NCBI GenBank assembly: GCA_964533265.1
Contig: CAZHJW010000086.1
Coordinates: forward strand, 1-9,676
Reading direction: 5' to 3'
Source of the DNA: UBA1100 sp964533265
GTDB taxonomy: Bacteria; Verrucomicrobiota; Verrucomicrobiia; Limisphaerales; UBA1100
Length of the DNA: 9,676 nt
Part shown: positions 6,070 through 9,676 of the stretch, piece after piece
Position numbering within the stretch: position 1 is the first letter of the stretch
Layout: every line of letters starts with the position of its first letter
Notes under the pieces: model-generated
Told to the model about the DNA's origin: nothing
The model's database searches: none
The model's input: only the letters and a program-made list of their open reading frames with translations
Made by a program: the position numbers and the translations under genes

Positions 6070-7446
6070 ATGTCATTAAAATTTTACCCATACAAATCTG
6101 TCATTGGGTTCGTCGCCTTGTGGGGTTTAACCTGTGGCACGACCGCTATCGGAGCTGACACTACAGTCCGCAAAACACCCGTGGTTCAGGCTGTCTCCAA
6201 AACATTGCCCTCGGTGGTTAATATTCGTACCGAAACCGTTGTTGAGGTGCGTGATCCCTTTGCTGAGCTATTTCAGGATTTTTGGAATCCCTACTACCGG
6301 CAACCACGGCAGGATGTTCGCCGCAGTCTAGGCTCAGGTGTGGTGATAGATAAGGAAGGGTACATTCTAACAAACGACCACGTGGTACGTCGGGCGACTA
6401 AAATTAGAGTTAAATTTGCCGATGGCCGGGAGTTTGAAGCAGATCGAATCGCTTATGATCAACGGAGTGATCTGGCACTCCTGCGAATCGTAATGCCGAA
6501 AGGGGCAAAAAAAAATTTTGCGGCGGTAAGTTTTGCCCGTGATGGAGATTTGCTCCTTGGCGAAACCGTGGTTGCCCTTGGCAATCCGTTCGGGCTGGGA
6601 GGATCTGTCAGCCAAGGCATCCTTAGTAGTCGCGACCGTCAATCTCCCAAAGCAGGAGAAATCCTAGACATGGAGAACTGGCTGCAGACCGATGCAGCCA
6701 TTAATCCTGGCAACAGTGGTGGGCCATTAATCAATCTCGATGGGGAATTGATAGGGGTTAATGTAGCCGTCCATCGACAGGGGCAAGGCATTGGGTTTGC
6801 CATTCCAATTGCACGCGTGCAGGAAACTCTGAGTAAGTTTTTTGCCCCTGAACAGTTGCGAGGCCTATGGTTTGGAGCGCGAGTCACAATTGCCGGCGAC
6901 AGCTTGCGCTTGTCCCACGTGGAACCCAATAGTCCCGCAGCCAAGGCAGGCCTACGACGTGGCGATACGGTGGTTCAAGTAAACGACCGTGACGTCAAAG
7001 GTTTTGTGGAATGGGCGAAGGAAGTGGCCGGACGTGGACTAAAAACTGTGCGGCTTAAAATATTCCGTGGAGGCCGTTTCCTCACCGTTCCGATTACTCT
7101 TTTACCGGAGGAAGAAGTGTTTAATTCCAAGGCGATTGAGGAGCGACTCGGAATAACAGTTCGCAGCCTAACCGAGCGCATAGCCGAGCAGCTTGGAATG
7201 TCTTTTTACGGGGGATACCTCATCACTAAGGTTGAAAAAGATGGGCCCGGTTCAAAAGCAGGCCTTGAAGTAGGTAGCGTGATTCAGCGGGTCGACGACA
7301 AACAACCAGAAAGTCTAGTCGCTTTCGCAAAAGATATTCTGACTCGTTCAACCGGTGACAGCATCCAGCTTAGTGTGGCATGGGAAATACGGAGCGGTAT
7401 ATTCCTTCAACGGCGGTCCGGTGTGGCGAAGGTGAAAGTACGTTAA
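6070..7446 (+). CDS. htrA: Periplasmic HtrA/Deg serine endoprotease with two PDZ domains
   Basis: This 458-residue envelope protease/chaperone degrades misfolded periplasmic proteins. I chose ATG 6070 because it gives a normal signal peptide: a basic start (MSLKFYPYK), a hydrophobic core, and a likely cut after AIGA at residue 29; the frame stays open upstream to TTG 6010. The trypsin-like domain (about 35-255) holds the triad His104 (LTNDHVV), Asp134 (RSDLALLRI) and Ser216 (NPGNSGGPLIN). GNPFGLGGSVSQGILS precedes the active-site loops. PDZ1 spans about 265-345 and PDZ2 about 356-440; both have recognisable peptide-binding loops (LWFGAR, RLGITV). The stretch between mature start and protease domain is short, as in DegQ/DegS rather than DegP. 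The TAA shares a base with the ATG of the next gene (TAATG), placing the protease in an operon with an ABC transporter. An A9 run (6507-6515) codes for part of AKKN. Confidence 0.95.
   Translation: MSLKFYPYKSVIGFVALWGLTCGTTAIGADTTVRKTPVVQAVSKTLPSVVNIRTETVVEVRDPFAELFQDFWNPYYRQPRQDVRRSLGSGVVIDKEGYILTNDHVVRRATKIRVKFADGREFEADRIAYDQRSDLALLRIVMPKGAKKNFAAVSFARDGDLLLGETVVALGNPFGLGGSVSQGILSSRDRQSPKAGEILDMENWLQTDAAINPGNSGGPLINLDGELIGVNVAVHRQGQGIGFAIPIARVQETLSKFFAPEQLRGLWFGARVTIAGDSLRLSHVEPNSPAAKAGLRRGDTVVQVNDRDVKGFVEWAKEVAGRGLKTVRLKIFRGGRFLTVPITLLPEEEVFNSKAIEERLGITVRSLTERIAEQLGMSFYGGYLITKVEKDGPGSKAGLEVGSVIQRVDDKQPESLVAFAKDILTRSTGDSIQLSVAWEIRSGIFLQRRSGVAKVKVR
7429..7435 (+). promoter_or_regulatory. Shine-Dalgarno AAGGTGA for the ABC ATPase start at 7446
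   Basis: AAGGTGA inside the last codons of htrA lies 10 nt before ATG 7446. Together with the TAATG overlap, it supports 7446 rather than the upstream in-frame ATG at 7380 as the start. Confidence 0.5.
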
Positions 7447-8417
7447 TGACTGATCCTCAGAGCGATAATGCCCCCATGATTGAGGTGCAAAACCTTACCA
7501 AGTATTACGGAGGTAAAGCAGCCATCCGAGATCTTTGCTTTTCTGTTCCACGTGGGGAGATTATTGGTTTCTTGGGACCGAATGGCGCAGGTAAAAGCAC
7601 AACAATGCGTATCCTCGCCGGGTATCTCTCAGCCTCCGCAGGGACCGCTCGGGTAGCTGGATTTGATGTTGCCAGAGAGTCTGAAGAGGTTCGACGGCAG
7701 GTAGGATTTATGCCGGAGAATAATCCGCTTCACGAAGATATGCGAGTGAGGGAATACTTAAAATTCCGCGCACGTCTCAAAGGCTTGAACGCCCAAGAAA
7801 GTCGTGAGCGAGCGGAGGATGTCATCGAACAATTCGATTTGGGTGATGTGCGAAACCGAATGATTGGTGAATTATCTAAGGGTTTTCGCCAACGTGTAGG
7901 TCTGGCCGATGCACTCGTCCACGAACCGGAGCTTCTCATTTTAGACGAACCCACCATTGGATTGGACCCCCATCAAATCAGAACCGTACGTCAGCACATC
8001 AAGGCAATGGGCAAACAACATACGGTCCTGCTTTCCTCCCATATTCTGCCGGAAGTAGAAGTCACCTGTACAAGGCTGCTGATATTCCATGAAGGTAATA
8101 TCCTAGCCAACAATACCCCGCGCGCTCTCGAGCACTCCCTCGGAGGGCGCCATCGCATCACTGTTGAACTGAACGCTCCACAAGAGGACCTAAATCAAGC
8201 TTGGGAAGAAATGGCCGAAGTGGAATATCACAGAATCCTACCTGCAGAAGGAGATTTCCACCGATGCGCCCTGACTCCGCGCGACGGAGAAGACTTGCGA
8301 CCGAGGGTCTCAGCGCTGGCACGTGCCCGAGGCTGGCCTCTTCGTGAGCTGACTCGTGAACATCACACGCTCGAGGATATTTTTGTACATATCACCCGTC
8401 CAGAGGAAGATTTCTGA
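7446..8417 (+). CDS. ABC transporter ATP-binding protein, ABC-2 / GldA type
   Basis: This 323-residue cytoplasmic ATPase powers the permease encoded next to it. Walker A is GPNGAGKST (residues 44-52), the signature is LSKGFRQR (143-150), Walker B is LLILDEPT (163-170) and the H-loop is His199 (LLSSHIL). The Q-loop region reads FMPENNPL, with Glu91 where Gln is usual; this is typical of the GldA-like ABC-2 subfamily. The C-terminal region, about 235-320, matches the accessory domain (DUF4162-like) that ends in LEDIFVHIT. In Flavobacterium, GldA works with GldF and GldG in gliding and envelope function; in other phyla the role of this module is not established. The start overlaps the htrA stop (TAATG) and the stop overlaps the permease start (TGATG), so translation is probably coupled through all these genes. 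Confidence 0.93.
   Translation: MTDPQSDNAPMIEVQNLTKYYGGKAAIRDLCFSVPRGEIIGFLGPNGAGKSTTMRILAGYLSASAGTARVAGFDVARESEEVRRQVGFMPENNPLHEDMRVREYLKFRARLKGLNAQESRERAEDVIEQFDLGDVRNRMIGELSKGFRQRVGLADALVHEPELLILDEPTIGLDPHQIRTVRQHIKAMGKQHTVLLSSHILPEVEVTCTRLLIFHEGNILANNTPRALEHSLGGRHRITVELNAPQEDLNQAWEEMAEVEYHRILPAEGDFHRCALTPRDGEDLRPRVSALARARGWPLRELTREHHTLEDIFVHITRPEEDF
8403..8409 (+). promoter_or_regulatory. Shine-Dalgarno GAGGAAG for the permease start at 8417
   Basis: GAGGAAG ends 7 nt before ATG 8417, a near-ideal spacing. It favours 8417 over the next in-frame ATG at 8426. Confidence 0.6.
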
Positions 8418-9169
8418 TGTCTGTGATGCTGACACTAACCCGTCGTGAACTGGCCAGCCACTTTTTTTCCCTACGAGGGTATGTGATCATGGCTGGAGTG
8501 CAACTGTTGCTTGGAGCAAGCCTTCTCACAGTTGTTTATCTACTAAATGGTCGGGCATACGACTTGCCTTTCACTGAAAAATTTCCCCAAACTGAATTCT
8601 TCTGGCTTGTGCTACTGATGATCTCTCCCGTGATCACGATGCATACATTTGCACAAGAGAAATCCAGCGGCACATTTGAAACCCTCATGACAACCCCGGT
8701 ATCTGATGTGCAGGTCGTCCTATCCAAATTCATCGGCTCATACCTGTTCTTCTTGATCGCATTTCTGCCTACTCTTCTATATCCATTTATAGTCAAACAA
8801 TATGCACATGAGGCTATAGCGGTAGACATAGGTGCCGTGTTTTGCCTAGGCTTTGGGATTGGATTGTTTGGTTCATTTTTTATGGCCATGGGCTGCTTTG
8901 CTTCCTCATTAACGCGTAGCCAGATTGTCGCGGCAGTCCTCACTTTTGCCGCAGGAACATGCCTTTTCTTCCTTGGATACCTGGTCGACCTACGTCCGTC
9001 CGAAATGAAGTGGTGGCATCTCACCCTTCAACACATTTCAATGTTGAGGCACATGCAGGATTTTTCCACTGGAATTGTCGATAGTCGACACGTCACCTAC
9101 TACGTCAGCTTAACCGGGGTGTTCTTATTTTTTACTCTTAAATCGATTGAAAGCCGACGATGGAAATGA
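8417..9169 (+). CDS. ABC-2 type permease, GldF-like
   Basis: This 250-residue polytopic inner-membrane protein has about six TM segments. The cytoplasmic coupling motif is plain: EKSSGTFETLMTTPVSDVQV (residues 81-100), followed by VLSKFIGSYLFF. This corresponds to the E-x3-GT-x-E-x-L-x-T-x-PV pattern of ABC-2 permeases that pair with GldA-type ATPases. The C-terminus (MQDFSTGIVDSRHVTYYVSL, then a last TM and a basic SRRWK end) is typical of the GldF branch. It should form the membrane channel of the complex with the preceding ATPase and the following GldG-type protein. The transported substrate is unknown. Its start overlaps the ATPase stop, and its stop overlaps the next start as ATGA (9166-9169). 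Confidence 0.92.
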   Translation: MSVMLTLTRRELASHFFSLRGYVIMAGVQLLLGASLLTVVYLLNGRAYDLPFTEKFPQTEFFWLVLLMISPVITMHTFAQEKSSGTFETLMTTPVSDVQVVLSKFIGSYLFFLIAFLPTLLYPFIVKQYAHEAIAVDIGAVFCLGFGIGLFGSFFMAMGCFASSLTRSQIVAAVLTFAAGTCLFFLGYLVDLRPSEMKWWHLTLQHISMLRHMQDFSTGIVDSRHVTYYVSLTGVFLFFTLKSIESRRWK

Positions 9170-9676
9170 GTGATAAGAACCTAGAGAGTTTCTCAGTAAA
9201 ACATCGGTGGACCGGCTGGATCAACCTATGGTGTGCTGTTCTGGCTGTTACAGTACTGGCGATTGCTTTCAATTGTTTTTCTCATCGACACTACCAAAGA
9301 AAATCGTGGGCAAACAATCTGAATCGTGAACTCTCTCCGCGAACGCAGCAATTATTGGCTGATATGACTAACGAGGTTGACATCATCATTTTTTATGACC
9401 GCCAAGAACCAACCTTCAGAATGGTTGAGGAGCTCCTGCAAAAGTATGCCTATCTAAATACTGACTTGCACATATCCAGTATAGATCCAATACAACAGCC
9501 AAAAGAAGCACGGCGCATTCAGTCCAAGTTTCGCCTCAGCGAACAACAAAACAACCTAGTGATATTTGCATCCGAAAAACAGCACAAGATCGTCTCAAAC
9601 GGTCAACTCTCGCAGATGACTCCTCGCCATGTTTCCGCTGAAGAACTCCAAAATATCACAGAACAAAAAGCCCCCG
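9166..9676 (+). CDS. GldG-type ABC transporter auxiliary protein, N-terminal part (3' truncated)
   Basis: An open frame begins at ATG 9166, overlapping the permease stop by four bases, and runs to the window edge without a stop; 170 residues are visible. A basic N-terminus precedes one TM segment (about 18-38). It is followed by the family pattern LSPRTQQLLADMTNEVDIII (57-76), which resembles the SLS-x-T-x2-LL-x2-L region of GldG/ABC_transp_aux proteins. A FYDRQ segment follows, then VEELLQKYAYLN and SSIDP (104-108). This looks like the single-pass anchor and first extracytoplasmic Rossmann-like domain of GldG-type proteins, which partner GldF and GldA. Full-length members are several hundred residues with a second TM near the end, so most of the gene lies beyond the window. 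No strong Shine-Dalgarno is seen, consistent with translational coupling. Confidence 0.82.
   Translation, partial: MSDKNLESFSVKHRWTGWINLWCAVLAVTVLAIAFNCFSHRHYQRKSWANNLNRELSPRTQQLLADMTNEVDIIIFYDRQEPTFRMVEELLQKYAYLNTDLHISSIDPIQQPKEARRIQSKFRLSEQQNNLVIFASEKQHKIVSNGQLSQMTPRHVSAEELQNITEQKAP

Noticed and set aside
7380..7445. Earlier in-frame ATG at 7380 for the ABC ATPase.
   Set aside because: It would add 22 residues unlike the family and a 67-bp overlap with htrA. ATG 7446 has a Shine-Dalgarno and the typical TAATG junction.
8536..9024. Minus-strand frame of 162 codons antisense to the permease.
   Set aside because: It has no recognisable domain, and the plus-strand frame has a Shine-Dalgarno, coupling overlaps and a clear ABC-2 motif.

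Overview
The window looks like chromosomal DNA from a PVC-superphylum bacterium, most likely a free-living Verrucomicrobiota. The evidence is indirect: a pseudopilin-like protein with an AFTLVE start and a C-terminal H-X9-DG motif, a secreted esterase with an FGGG oxyanion motif, a DUF839/PhoX protein and a Gld-type ABC module. This combination is common in that group, but no rRNA or other phylogenetic marker is present. I see no tRNA, rRNA, CRISPR array, insertion sequence, phage gene or attachment site.

Left part (1-5866): six genes alternate strand and meet tail-to-tail in three overlapping pairs. A left-truncated DUF839/PhoX-type protein (+) meets a secreted alpha/beta hydrolase (-). A uronate-dehydrogenase-like NAD-dependent SDR (+) meets a pseudopilin-like protein (-). 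A membrane-anchored protein of unknown function (+) meets a GntP-family sugar-acid permease (-). The overlaps are 26, 4 and 65 bp, so no junction has an intergenic terminator. Instead, each has a short perfect hairpin 7-10 nt past a stop codon, inside the tail of the opposing gene. The esterase, the uronate-dehydrogenase-like enzyme and the GntP permease hint at use of acetylated or uronic-acid-containing polysaccharides, but they do not form one operon.

Right part (5867-9676): after a gap of about 200 bp comes a four-gene, same-strand run whose start and stop codons all overlap. It encodes a periplasmic HtrA/Deg protease with two PDZ domains, an ABC ATPase, an ABC-2 permease of GldF type, and the N-terminal part of a GldG-type auxiliary protein that runs off the window. 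The overlaps (TAATG, TGATG, ATGA) imply coupled translation, and so a functional link between the protease and an envelope ABC complex.

Base composition drifts from GC-rich at the left end (38 of the first 60 bases are G/C) to AT-richer in the permease region (21 of 60 in 8761-8820). No wholly new system is evident. The most notable items are the HtrA-Gld operon, the EF-hand-like insert in the GntP permease, the unknown anchored protein and the hairpins at the convergent junctions.
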